In this document: positions 21,974 to 32,940 of the stretch, piece by piece
Numbering within the stretch: position 1 is the stretch's first letter
Layout: every line of letters begins with the position of its first letter
Assembly (NCBI GenBank): GCA_917880885.1
Contig: OU862909.1
Coordinates: 27,970,351 to 28,034,350, forward strand
Length of the DNA stretch: 64,000 nucleotides
Reading direction: 5' to 3'
DNA from: Limnephilus marmoratus
Lineage: Eukaryota; Arthropoda; Insecta; Trichoptera; Limnephilidae
The notes under the pieces: model-generated
Database searches by the model: none
Seen by the model: the letters and a program-made list of their open reading frames with translations, nothing else
What the model was told of the DNA's origin: nothing
Position numbers and translations under genes: made by a program

Positions 21974-22725
21974 AATAGGCCACTTGCATGGATTTCATAA
22001 CAACTTGGAAAAAATCATGTGGATAGATCTTTTTACTAAGATTACGAAAATTTTAGTAAAATTGTTTAGAAATGTACAGTTTTTTTTATTTTTAAATAAA
22101 TAAATCCATTATTTGAGCTCGTAACGTCACTACATGAAAATGTCCCGTCTCCGAAAATGTTCCTATTATTTTTTTTAAATTCCACACTGATTTATTTTTT
22201 TATATGGCATCACTTTGAATTCATGCGAATTTTTGAATTCGTTCACTAGATTTATTGTTTGTTCTCTGCGAACTAATCATTTGGTTTCACTTTTTGACAG
22301 ATGCTCTGAAGAGAACCCCGTACTTTTAATGATCTACGGCAGGGGTGGGGAACCTGCGGCCCGCGGGCACTTTTGGTGCGGCCTGCTGAAAGAACCACGA
22401 AAAATTACACAGAACGGGAAAAAAATTTTCACGGTTTTCCAGATGCATTTTTAAGACGTTATTACAAAATCGTTACTAGCAAGTAGTTTAGTTACAAATA
22501 AAAACCTGATAAAACCTCCCATTTTACTTTTATTTTAAATTGTTATAGTGAAACGATAGTGAAATTCCATCGGAACGTTTAATTTTCTTGCACGGGACAG
22601 TCCCGATATTTCAGGATTGATGGCAACTCTATTCGGAGGCGAATCTTAGGTAGTCTGTCATAAACATTATTTTCTAGTCGTTGTTGAAGAAGTAAAGTTG
22701 ATAGTAAATCAATAAAATCCTATTA

Positions 22726-23083
22726 ATGGCAACTACAATGAAAAGAAAAGTTGAAGCTGAGTGAAACGTGAAATCATTTGAAACTAAATTAAGGCTGTGG
22801 AAAGAGAAACTCGAAATGAATAAATAACACGACGCATTTTCCAACACCGCAGGACAAAAGGTTTCTTCATCGTTTGAATAGGTACGCTGGTGAGTGCGCG
22901 AAATTAAGTGTGGAATGATTTAAGGGCGCAAAAAGAGAGCAAACGGATTTGAACATATTTGCTACTCCGTTCAACGTCGAACCATCGAATGTGTCTGATA
23001 ATCTGCAGCACGAAATTATTCAATTACAAAGCGATGATGAACTAAAAGCTAGATATAAAGTCAGGAATTACTGGTTATGTTAA
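22726..23083 (+). pseudogene. hAT transposase remnant (GTF2IRD2-like type)
   Basis: The first part begins at an ATG (22726) reading MATTMKRKVEAE, then stops; the same frame later has FETKLRLWKEKLEMNK. A second piece at 22949-23083 reads LNIFATPFNVEPSNVSDNLQ and EIIQLQSDDELKARYK. This matches the '(T)PFNV......LQ.E.I.LQ.D..LK..(Y/F)' block of hAT transposases of the kind co-opted as GTF2IRD2. The DDE core and hAT dimerisation domain are not visible. Several stops and shifts make it dead; it shows only that the element once encoded its own transposase. Confidence 0.75.
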
Positions 23084-23479
23084 GTCAAGCACGTCCCTTA
23101 ATATTTTATATGTAATACAAACATTAATGCCATAACAATTGCAACACTTTATTTTAATTAGTTAAATTTATGTTAATTAACTGTAATTTATTTTAATTAT
23201 TTAAATGAATATAAAATTCAATTGCGGACAATAAGTTTGCTACAAAATGTAGAAAAACCGTTCACATAATCAGAGTACAATTTAATTTAAGCTGGTTGAC
23301 TAGTGGACTCCTATGCAGATCATTCTAAAGGTGCAACCAATCTTGTGTACACAATTCAAATTCCTGTTGCGGATTCATCTGCTAACCCTGACGCATTTCA
23401 AGGGTAAAACCGTTTTCGTGTTCTAGGTGCAGTATAAATTAATGCTGGGGACTCACTATCCAATTCGCTCTAATGGAAA

Positions 23480-24330
23480 AACTAGTTTTGTGTTCAAAAT
23501 GCAATGAAAAAATTCCATGTGTGGTTTCGTCTGCTTACGCTTTTCGTAGAAACCCGTTCTCGTTTTTGAAGTGCATTTATAAAATTCTAGTTGCTTTTGT
23601 TCTGCCAGCATTAGAGAAAAGCCATTTTCATGTACTCAGTAAAATAGTTTTAAGTCTCCGCGTTAAGATTCACCCAGTTCTGTGTTTAGAATGCAACGAA
23701 AACATTCCTGGTTGGGTTTCATTTTTTGACGCATTCCTCGTGTTAGAAGTGCATTTATAAAATTCTAGTTGTGTTCTGTTCTGTGTTAAGAATGCAACGA
23801 AAAAATTCCAGTTGAGGTTTTACCTCGCTAACGCGTTTCGTAAGAAACCATTCTCGTTTGTGAAGTGCAGTTATAAATTTGTAGTTGCATATGCGCTGCC
23901 AGTATTGGAGGAAAGCAATTTCACGTTCTGAATATAGTTTTAATTCCCCGCGTACAGATACAACCTGTAATTAAAACCAGTTCTGTGTTAAGCATGCAAC
24001 GAAAACGCACAAGGTGTGATTTCATTTGCGGATGCATTTCTTATGTTGGAAGTGCATTTATAAAATCCTAGTTTCGTAGTATATGCTGCCAGAATTAGAG
24101 GAAAGCCATTTTCACGTTCTGAGTGTAGTTTTAATTCCCCGCATGCAAATTTAATCTACATTGAAACTAGCTCCGTGTTCAGAATGCAACGAAAAATTTC
24201 AGTTGTGGTTTCATCTGCTGATGCATTTTGACGGAAACCATTCTCGTGTTCAAAGTGCAGTAACAAAACTCTGGTTGCAGACCAACCATTTGCATGTTCT
24301 GAGTATAGCTGTAATTAAAGAGTGTTGGCA
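23480..24330 (+). repeat. Degenerate ~195-bp tandem units inside the hAT element
   Basis: A block with GTTCTGTGTTNAGAATGCAA and CGAAAAAATTCCAG recurs near 23483, 23678, 23777, 23980 and 24168 (spacing about 195, 99, 203, 188). Linked text such as TTCTCGTNTTTGAAGTGCA and GCCAGNATTAGAGGAAAGCC recurs with it. Reading across units gives repeated CSKCNEK / CLECNEN peptides, which look like a zinc-finger relic (possibly a C2H2-type array) but all copies are broken. Confidence 0.7.
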
Positions 24331-25001
24331 GAACTATTTTATTAAAACCAGTTCTTTGATTCGAATTTGGCTACCCCCCGCCCCCCCGAGACGGAAATCG
24401 GAAATCGGAGTGCGGCCCGCGGGTTAAAGGTATGAACATCCAAATGGCCCGCGACGCTAAAAAGGTTCCCCACCCCTGATCTACGGGGTTCTCTTCAGAA
24501 CGTGCAGATGATGTCGGTACGTGTTTTAGAGATATAATGATTATGGTGCTGATTTTAACAAAATTAAAATTTATAATATTCTTATTATTATTATAATTTA
24601 CAAGTACAAGTATATTACATTGAATTTAGTAATATAGACGCTGTTCATTATAATGATTTATGATCAATAAAATGGATCAAGGAAAAAAAATATTTATGTG
24701 ATGTAATATTTTTGGTATGCCTCGTTATTCTCCTGTGCCATTCGTGTGGAAAACGTTATTTTTTTTTTTAAATGATTTTCGGCTATGTAATTATCGTTTT
24801 TTCACACCTTTAAAATTATGTCCCGTCTTTCCGGTTTATAAAAAATGGTCTGATTTATCGGATTGAAATTTTCAAAAAATCCCCAGGGTTTCAAAAATAC
24901 GATTAAAAAAAAATAAAAACACAGAATATCTAAGAATATTGGCCTAAACCGGAAAAAAATTTAAAAAAAATTTGATGCAAGTGGCCTATTAAGTTCCATT
25001 A

Positions 25002-25561
25002 TCCTACTAATATTATAAAGGCGAAAGTTTGTATGGATGTATGTTTGTTACTCTTTCACGCTAAAACTACTAAGTGGATTTTAAAAATTCTTTCACTAAT
25101 AGAAAGCTACATTATTTGCGAGATCTATAGGCTATATATATTGGTAAGCTCTGGCGTTATGAATAATCTCTGGCGTTATGAAATTATTTATCACACGTTT
25201 TCTGTGATTTTATTCAAACGTCAGAAAAAACGCAAACCGTCGCCTTGGAAACGATTTTTTTTTTTTAATTAGGCAATTCACCCTAAAAAGAGTGTTTTGT
25301 TGCCGTCGTACTTAATAACTATCTCTAAAAATGAATCACCGAAATGTATGTATGCGCATAAACCCGAACGACTGCACCAAATTGGATAATTCTTTTTTTT
25401 TGTTCGTTATTTTGTATAAAACTTCCGCTGAGTTCTGGCATTATGAAATTAGTATAATAGGTGGCACGCGAGCAGTTTGAAAACTGAATGTATCGGGAAT
25501 GAATGTGTGGAATGCGAGAGGTGAGATGGGGGAGTTGGGGGGGGGGGGGGGGCTAAGCTAG
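25002..25561 (+). mobile_element. Non-autonomous Helitron-like element H3
   Basis: The 5' end A|TCCTACTAATATTATAAAG followed by GCGAAAGTTTGTATGGATG is a very common insect Helitron start. The 3' end is CTAAG CTAG|T (25558-25561). It carries GGCGTTATGAAATTATTTAT (shared with 32160-32190) and a run of 16 G just before the 3' end. It has no coding sequence. Confidence 0.6.
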
Positions 25562-25688
25562 TGTTAAATATTTGTTTAGTATTTTTACCTACTCAACTTA
25601 TTAAATGACAAAAAGAAAAAAAAATAAACATAATAAAAACAAAACATAAAAAAGAAGAACATAAAACATAATAGAGAAAAACGTAAAA

Positions 25689-27900
25689 TTGTTAACAAAC
25701 ATGGTTATACTAAACTCTGTTGTAACGGAAGTAAACATTATTGACGCTAGCTGTATGCAAAATGATACATGCATTCTAGCAATATATCGTTCTCCATCGA
25801 TTCGTAATATAACACCATTTCTTAACAGTCTAAATAGCATACTCTCAAATCTTTCCTACACTAAAAACATAATAATTATGGGAGATTTAAATATCAACAT
25901 ACTTCCAAATAATCCACACCATCAATGCCACGACTATCTGAACATGTTAGAGTTCCATGGATTAATTAGTACCATCAATACACCAACAAGAATAGCTTAT
26001 GAATCAACATCATGCATTGATCACGTTATGGTCAAAACTAATAAACAAAACAAAAGCTCTAGAATACCTAATTAACCTTAGTATCAGTCAAGGACACTTC
26101 CCCTCAAACTTGAAACAAGGTATTGTAATTCCCATACATAAAACAGGTAACAAGACAGACATAAACAATTACAGACCAATAACTATACTGACCACACTAT
26201 CAAAAGTATTTGAAAAAATTACCAATGCACAGTTGGTAAAATTTCTGGCGAGCCATAAAGTACTCTCAGAAAATCAATACGGGTTTCAAGAAAACAAGAG
26301 TACTTCTGACGCTATTGCCGCCGTAACTGACTTCATTGTAAAAAGCCTTGATAAAAGCAAAAAATGTATTTCAATATTTTTAGACCTTTCTAAAGCCTTT
26401 GATACAATATCACACAGTAAATTTTAAACAAACTTCAAATAATCGGTATTACAGGCAATGAACTTAACTTTTTTAAGAGCTACCTTGATGACCGCAAGCA
26501 ACAAGTAAAAATAATGAACACACTTAGCAATCAGTGCTCAACTCACTATGGGATACCTCAAGGTAGCATATTAGGACCATCTTTGTTCCTTTTATATATC
26601 AACAACTTATGTAACATTAACATTCAGGGAAAAATAGTTAGTTTTGCCGATGACACTGTTTTACTATTTGAAGCTGACACTTGGCAAGCTGTTTACAAAA
26701 AAGCTGAAACGGATATAAACATTATAAAAAAGTGGTTAGATACAAATACGCTCACATTGAACACTGAGAAAACTAAATATGTCACATCAAGCATAAATAT
26801 AACAGGTCAACCTCATAATGACGCCTCTATTAGAAAACACACATGTTTAAATTCCGATGAATCTTGTCAGTGTCCCTACATTGAGCGCACTACACAGATG
26901 AAGTAACTCGGCCTCACAATTGATCCATATCTCAAATGGAATATTCACACTCAAATAATTGCAAACAAAATAAGAAAAACCATGCACTTTTTCAGAACGA
27001 TAAGAAACTTTCTCGACTTAAAACACTTGAAAATGGTTTATTTTGCAGTCTGTCAATCTATTATTGAGTATGGTATCATAGCATGGGGAGGCGGTACTGC
27101 ATCAGCACTAGACCCAATCATAAAGGCCCAGAAAACTATTATAAAATTAATTCTTAGACTACCTCTAATTACAGACTCGAACTTAATCTTCAATATTATG
27201 AATGTGTTTGACGTTCGGCAGATATATGCAAAAACAATCCTTACTCATCTATACACAAATATACATAAATACTATGAAAAAAGATTAAATACTCGCTGTA
27301 CTCGAAACAATGACAAAGACTTACTACAAATCCCCAAAACGCATACTACTTTTGGTCAACGAAATTTCAGATACCTTGCAATAAGACTTTACAACATTCT
27401 TCCAGATAGAATAAAAAAATGTGATTCCCAAAAAAATTTCAAAAATAACATAAAAATTTGGATCAAAAATAATGATAGGGCCTTTACCGGTGCACTCATC
27501 CAAATTCGAAATTATTAATGATTTGGTATTATACAGTGGAAATATACAAGCAATTGTATTGGTTGCTTTTATTTAAAACTATTATTAATGTAACCAATCT
27601 ATTATGAGATAAGTTTTTTAATAAAAGTGTAGATATGTTTATTAGTTTTATAAATTGATTTAAAAATTACTGTCTCAACACAGGCTAGCCTAGTGAGGCA
27701 GTATACTGAAAAACCAAAATTTATAATTTTTTCTATTTTTCATTTATCTACTGTTCATATTTATATTTTTTTCTGTTGATATCATTTTGTACTTATGTAA
27801 TTTTAAACCACTGTAAACATAACACTGAATATGTACTTTTTAGTTATAATCTTGAAAATTTCATTTAATAAAGATATATATTATTATTATTATTATTATA
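25689..27900 (+). pseudogene. LINE-B: deleted and frameshifted endonuclease-RT copy
   Basis: The 5' end is truncated inside the endonuclease: CILAIYRSPS, NIIIMGDLNINILPNN, CIDHVMVKTNK (25689-26050). The frame then jumps directly into the RT (26050-26427: GIVIPIHKTGNKTDINNYRP, SENQYGFQENKST, FLDLSKAFDTISHS), so the linker between endonuclease and RT is deleted. A frameshift near 26425-26440 returns to the first frame: YGIPQGSILGP, SFADDTVLLF, KTKYV. One TAA at 26904-26906 separates the end (LGLTIDPYLKWN, then IIEYGIIAWGGGT and FGQRNFRYLAIRLYNILP) to 27518. The 3' UTR holds the conserved stem-loop (27670-27701) and ends in (ATT)n at 27879-27898. It is a CR1/Jockey-group member, not functional. 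Confidence 0.85.
27670..27701 (+). promoter_or_regulatory. LINE-B 3' UTR stem-loop
   Basis: Arms CTGTCTC and GAGGCAG (one G-T wobble) enclose a loop containing CACAGG and CCTAGT. Five other LINE tails in the window carry the equivalent structure with different but complementary arm bases. In stringent LINEs such as UnaL2 a 3' stem-loop is recognised by the reverse transcriptase; that role is inferred here. Confidence 0.7.
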
Positions 27901-28030
27901 CTATTTACTATGGTTGATAATAATATAATTTTCACAAAAAAGAGAGAAAAAAAAGTATTTTAAGCTATTAATTTATTAAGCTATAATAATACTAATAATA
28001 GTATTTAATAATGTTTAATATAATGTTTCT

Positions 28031-28321
28031 GAAAAAATTAGAAAATACACAGATTTAGGAAATGAGATTAAAAGAATTTGGCATTCTCGGACTATAAAAA
28101 TATTACCATTTGTTATTTCGGCCACTGGCATAATACCTAGGAATCTGATTCAAAATTTAAGCATATTAGATTTGTCAAAAAATTTGTATATAAAAATGCA
28201 AAAAGCAGTAATTATAAATACATGTAGGATTACAAAAGATTTTTTAAATATTTATATTGAGGGATCAGTAGGATTTATAGGTTCAATTAGAAATGCCACA
28301 GAGCCGAACCCTCTGATATGA
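28031..28321 (+). pseudogene. Retroelement-type C-terminal domain fragment
   Basis: A 96-codon frame without a start codon reads EKIRKYTDLGNEIKRIWHSR, then KILPFVISATGIIPRNLIQN, MQKAVIINTCRITKDFLN, and stops at TGA 28319-28321. The pattern 'EK..KY.DL..EI.R.W....... P.VI.ATG.IP..L...L......QKA....T.RI...FL' is a conserved C-terminal block found in many animal retroelement polyproteins; I recall the pattern but not a precise family name. No reverse transcriptase precedes it, so it is a truncated 3' end. A 31-base T run (28487-28517) follows ~165 bp downstream. Confidence 0.6.
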
Positions 28322-28484
28322 AAATATCTGGAGTCGGTGAATTATATTCCCATTTGGTCTCTAGTAGGTTGACATGTTGTTCTTGTATTGTTTTGTATTT
28401 ATAATACTTATATAGTGCAATTGCATAACGTGGATTCACTAGATGATCATTTGGGGAAGTGTATGAAAGGGTTTAGTTTTTCCT

Positions 28485-28518
<34 letters not shown>

Positions 28519-28669
28519 GGGAAAATTTAACCCGGACATTTAAATCTGGTGCGTAAAAAACTTTATTCAATGAAATTGGCAACATTACAACTAAAAAAGT
28601 ACATGTTCAATGTAGATTACAAATAGATTACATCCGTACAAAATAAGTGAGTAATGTAAGATCGGTTAC

Positions 28670-29360
28670 ACAGAAGTAGCATAATTATACATTATTTTTA
28701 GTTGTGCATAGTCTGCCTCACTAGGTGAATCTGTATTGAGGCAGAATTTTTGTAAATTGTTTCTCACAATTTTATCTATGGTTTTTTATAAATGTATAAT
28801 GTAGGTTTCTATACAGCAAAAACTTTATTTTAGATTACATTATTGTTTGTATGTACACAAAACAAAAACTGCAAGGTTATTACCACAATAACAACTGTCA
28901 ATGACAGAGCGTTTGGGTGAGAGCATCAGTATAGGCTCGATCATTAGAATATATCCAAATTTTAACATATTTTTTAAATTCTTTCTGTGTTTGACTCAGA
29001 TTGGTGTTTTCTGGGAGAATGTTGAATATTTTCGTGGCAAAGTATCTAAAGCTACGTTGACCAAAGGTGGAAGAGAGCGCTGGAACTTGCAATAAGTCTT
29101 TGTTGGAATTACGTGTAAATCTTAAGTTTATTTTTTTTCGTAAAGCACATGTTTGTTTTTAAAGAGATGTATGAGGATAGTTTTTACGTAAATCTGTCGA
29201 ACATCAAATACTCTCATTATTTTGAATATTTGGTCACTATTTGCAGTTAGAGGAAGCTTGAGAATAATTTTCATAATTGTTTTCTGCACCTTTTCGACAG
29301 GATCTAGAGCTGATGAAGTGCCCCCTCCCCATGCAATGATACCGTACTCAATGATAGCTG
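28670..29360 (-). pseudogene. LINE-B copy, C-terminal RT and 3' UTR
   Basis: Minus-strand translation parallels 27050-27520: IEYGIIAWGGGTSSALDPV, VQKTIMKIILKLPLTANSD, FDVRQIYVKTILIHLF, SSTFGQRSFRYFATKIFNIL and YVKIWIYSNDRAYTDALTQ to the stop at 28898. Several frame breaks are present. The 3' UTR carries the stem-loop at 28713-28744 (arms CTGCCTC and GAGGCAG). It abuts the next LINE piece at about 29360. Confidence 0.8.
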
Positions 29361-29870
29361 CATTTTATATGAATTCAAGTCATGGTTGAAAATGTCCACA
29401 TCTCGTAACGCATTGTAAGTTTCACAGATACGTACTATTACAGAGTTTTGCGCGTATTTAGATTTACTGTGTGGTATTCTAAATAAGTCGTTCGATCTGG
29501 TGTTTTGTTTGGAGCAACGAAATGCAATATTTTCTAACAGATATGATGAATCAACAAGGCAGTTCACGATTTTGTGTAAGAATAATGCATCAGAGATTTT
29601 TCCGCGTTTATATAAAGCGATAGGGTCAAATCGATGATTAACTAAAACGATAAGATCGGTATTTTATAAATTTGTTGTGTATATTTTCAATGCGATGAAT
29701 ATATGTTTGATATTGAGGATTCCAAATTACTGAGGCGAACTCGAGTTGTGACCGTACATATGACATATATAACAGAATTAGGGTGTGTGCTATAATAAAA
29801 GGCTTTGTAATGCGAATAATGAAAACCAATTGCTTATAAGGTTTTTCTAGAATATTTTTAATATGATTCC
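29360..29870 (-). pseudogene. Second LINE C-terminal fragment
   Basis: The upstream part (29829-29638) has LILLYMSYVRSQLEFASVIW and QTYIHRIENIHNKFIKY, the RT thumb region of CR1/Jockey ORF2. The downstream part (29567-29370) has SSYLLENIAFRCSKQNTRSN, RIPHSKSKYAQNSVIVRICE and DVDIFNHDLNSYKMQL, the C-terminal tail. It is a different family from LINE-B. The LINE-B copy (28670-29360) ends exactly where this fragment's 3' UTR would be. Confidence 0.8.
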
Positions 29871-29924
29871 TAAATAACTTCTTTCTTTTTTTTTACTTAT
29901 TAATAAATTATTAAAACAAATTAA

Positions 29925-30310
29925 ATATACATTAGCTGAGCAAGCCTTGAGGAAAATATTTTTTCTCAGTCCCTATGTCATCTTAGAGGATGCTGTGTGA
30001 AGGGTTTCTTTTATGGAAAGGAAGGAGATGAAGTTTTGGGAAGGAAATAGTTATGAGGGGTGGGTCGGAATATGGGGGTTAGTGTATCCAGGAGTTACGG
30101 ACGTATGAATCCATCCCTCCAAATGCGGCGCAAGGCGATTGATTCAGGCTGGAGAGGTCAAAAGATCTCCCTCGACTAGTCCCTATCGATCTGGCTCGCC
30201 AAGCAACATGTGGGAAGATCTAGACAAACCTCACACCATGCATCCGTTACCCCTGCTAAGTAACCAAACGTAGTGAAACCACTTGGGGAGTTATATTGTA
30301 AAGGCTCCGT
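29925..30310 (-). mobile_element. R1 retroposon copy 3
   Basis: The 3' end motif CTGAGCAAGCCTTGAGGAAA and GTCATCTTAGAGGATGCTGT are on the plus strand at the left; the 5' text ACCACTTGGGG is near 30285. The first ~35 bp of the family are missing on the right. Confidence 0.7.
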
Positions 30311-31554
30311 CAAATGTAGAAGATTGGTCATCGTCACCCATTATTATTTTAAGAAGCAAGTTTAGTAACGACGTACGTTCGATTGCTCCAAGATGACGTG
30401 AAACGACTTCTGCTTGATTTAAATCAACTGTAGCTTAGCAAAACTTTTATCAATTTTTGTTAACGTAATAAATTGCAGTAATTGGAAGCACACTGACTAC
30501 TTAAAAAATATTTCAGGGTAAAAGGAACGATCTGTACCTAAGCCGAAATTGATTTTTTTTTTTATAAAAACAACTCCTTTTATTACTTATTAAGAGGACA
30601 TAGGTAGAGAAAACCAGAAATATGTCATTTTCAAAAAAGTTTTTAGACGTATTGACTCTTTTCCACAAAAAATTATAAATGGATTTCGAAAGATTGTTCT
30701 TTTATCTGGCATAGTTATGTAATAAATTTTTAGAATTTTTTTTAATTTTTAGTATAATAAGGTTATTCCATAGGTCGTTGGCAGATTTGTTAAATTTTCA
30801 AAAAAGTTTTTGTATTATACCACACCCATTTCAAATAATATAATCATGCAGTAAAACAAATCAATACATTATCTAGCAAAGTTATGTCTTAGAATTTTAA
30901 TTTTAGTTTCAATAAAATCATTAAAAAATATGTACGTACATGTGTTTCTTGACGAAAATTGGTCCATTTGTGTATTTATTTGCGCACTTATAAACTAATA
31001 TATTTCATATTTTTTTACATACTTATTGTGCTAAGACATTATTGACAAATCATAAATAAGTTTGACCGAAAAATAATTTAGGGAAGCATTTAATTTTAAT
31101 TAATTAATAGCTTCGCATTTCACGATTTTATCATAGCGCCGAAACACAAAATTTCGCAGTTCATTACGGTCCGAAACGTGGCCAGACGAGGACGTGTCCA
31201 CGTCGCTCTGAATCACAACAGTTTGAAATAATATTTTGGAAACGAAATTGTAAATACATACGAATTCCTTGTTTCACGTTCGTAAAATCTACAGGGTTGA
31301 CCGAATTTCATTTTCATTGAATATTTTAATGCAAAAAGTTTTATATTTAAAAATAAATGTTTTTATTTGTCCCTTATTATACGATACAAAAAACAAGAGT
31401 CCCAAATACCCCATTTTTTAAAAGTAAAACTTCTTTACGCATGCTCGACATATGGGGTTAACTGGTGATCGTTACGAAAAGTGGTGATTGTTACGAAAAG
31501 TGGTGCTGGTTACAAAAAATGACATGCGAACGGTAATCGATGTGAACAGTGATC
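30311..31554. other. Unassigned AT-rich DNA
   Basis: No ORF or repeat family was recognised. A short local repeat GTTACGAAAAGTGGTG occurs twice near 31472-31505, with a decayed third unit. Confidence 0.45.
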
Positions 31555-31650
31555 AATTGCTAGGCGGGTCGGGCCTTTAGGCTCGCTTGTTATTCGTGTT
31601 ATTGTTATATTGTTAATGGACTATTTGTCCGTAAATAAATAAATAAATTA
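31555..31650 (+). repeat. LINE 3' end fragment
   Basis: A small hairpin CGGGCCTTTAGGCTCG (31570-31585) is followed about 45 bp later by GTCCGTAAATAAATAAATAA, a LINE-type (TAAA)n tail. No coding remains. Confidence 0.5.
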
Positions 31651-31680
31651 TATACAGCGGGTACCCGGCATGCGTTGCAA

Positions 31681-31737
31681 GGCTGGGGATGGGGGATGGG
31701 GATAGGGATGGGGATGGGGATGGGGATGGGGATGGGA
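31681..31737 (+). repeat. (GGGGAT)n repeat
   Basis: About nine GGGGAT-type hexamers with minor variants. The plus strand has many spaced G runs and could form G-quadruplexes. Confidence 0.9.
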
Positions 31738-31747
31738 TTTTTTTTTA

Positions 31748-31960
31748 TTGTAAATAATTTTTATGTTTATATCGCACAAGAGTCCAACAGCTCCCAAGGG
31801 AGGGAGGTTGAAGAAGAGTTGGGATGAGGTGGAGGGGGTGGCTGAGGGGGGGGTAAAGAAGGCAGGGATTGGAGGGAGGGTATGAGGGGGGGGGGGGGTG
31901 GTTGAGAGGGGGTGGGCGGGTAGACCTTTTTTATATCCATTTTTCGTATTACAAAAATAA
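31748..31960 (-). repeat. SINE-A body relic, G-rich
   Basis: The plus strand reads CGCACAAGAGTCCAACAGCT, the reverse of the SINE-A end (GGACTCTTGTGCG). It then becomes very G-rich (GGGGGGGGGG near 31889). The rest of the body is poorly preserved. Confidence 0.5.
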
Positions 31961-31964
31961 CAAA

Positions 31965-32155
31965 CATCGAGTATGGGTACCACCACCCCGGGAACCATTT
32001 ATTAGATAACCAACACGTCTGCCATAGGTCATCCCAAGTGGTTCGCAAGGTTTGGTGAGTAGCAGGGGTGCCTGGGTTTATTGGGAAGGTTTGTTTAGGT
32101 CTTGGCGGCGGACGCGTCTACCCACCAGCTGCATGGCAGGTCGGATCTGGAGAAA
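31965..32155 (+). mobile_element. R1 retroposon copy 4, 3'-truncated
   Basis: It runs from ATGGGTACCACCACCCCGGG through CCATAGGTCATCCCAAGTGG to GGCAGGTCGGATCTGG. The 3' half and poly-A tail are absent. Confidence 0.75.
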
Positions 32156-32940
32156 GTGTTTACGGCGTTATGAAATTATTTATGCATATATTCTATTATA
32201 CCATTCACCCGATTAACGTGAAACTTTGTTGATTTGTTTTGCGCACGCTCTCATTTCTCTCAGAATTTTGAATTGAAATTTTGATTGGAGTATTTTCCTT
32301 CGTTCCGAACAAAAAAGGTTGTCTTTTACAAAAATATTCCTATGCGTGTCCAGTGATTTCGAAAGTTAACCCACATCCATTCACATTATATTTTTATAAG
32401 ATCTTTATTTGCTTTTAGCAAGCATTCATTTGTCATTTTCTACTTTTCTAGATTGTTGACTTATTTTTTACCCTAAGATTAATTTAAAACACTTGTTTCA
32501 GTAATAATTATATATAAGAAATGTGTACTTGCTTTATTTAAATTTTTGATTGATGATTTTCGAGCTTACTAACGGTGTTTATTCGAAATGTAAATTACTG
32601 ACTCCTCTCTAATTTGTCAAAAAAAAAAAAATTAAAAAAAAAAAAATTGATAATACATGTATGTTTTTGAAAGCTAATGATCGTGTTTTATATTGAGAAC
32701 GACCGGTGAATCCAAATCTACATTTAAAAAAAATTAAAACACTTTTTATACACTGGTTAGAAGTTACTTCCTGTTAAACAGTGTTTTTTATTTTATTTTA
32801 TTTATGTTTATTTAGGAAGCATACAGTTGTGTATAAAGTAATTGTACATAAAATAGTGAATATAATTTAAACCAGTTATGTTCCATTTATAATATTTAGT
32901 TGTTAATGGTTAATGATTATGTGATTATGAATCAAGTGAT
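32156..32940. other. Mostly unassigned; Helitron and LINE traces
   Basis: GGCGTTATGAAATTATTTAT at 32163-32183 is shared with Helitron H3. The text at 32800-32850 (TTTAGGAAGCATACAGT) resembles a reversed LINE tail. No coding was seen. Confidence 0.4.

Larger units (their letters stand above)
22340..24478 (+). mobile_element. hAT element with perfect 8-bp TSD
   Basis: Inverted termini CAGGGGTGGGGAACC and GGTTCCCCACCCCTG bound the element. ATCTACGG is duplicated exactly (22332-22339 and 24479-24486). Subterminal GCGGCCCGCGGGC motifs recur at both ends. The interior carries a decayed hAT transposase start (22726-23083) and then a repeated block (about 23480-24330) instead of the rest of the gene. 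It interrupts M1. Confidence 0.95.
21974..24990. mobile_element. M1 inverted-repeat element, copy 1, carrying a hAT insertion
   Basis: The ends are AATAGGCCACTTGCAT and its reverse complement ATGCAAGTGGCCTATT. Without the 2139-bp hAT element and its 8-bp duplication the unit is about 870 bp, matching copy 2 at 32941-33760 along its length (for example GATAGATCTTTTTACTAAGA and CTCGTTATTCTCCTGTGCCA). It has no coding capacity, so it is a large MITE-like element. I could not identify a target duplication, so the superfamily is unknown. Confidence 0.8.
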
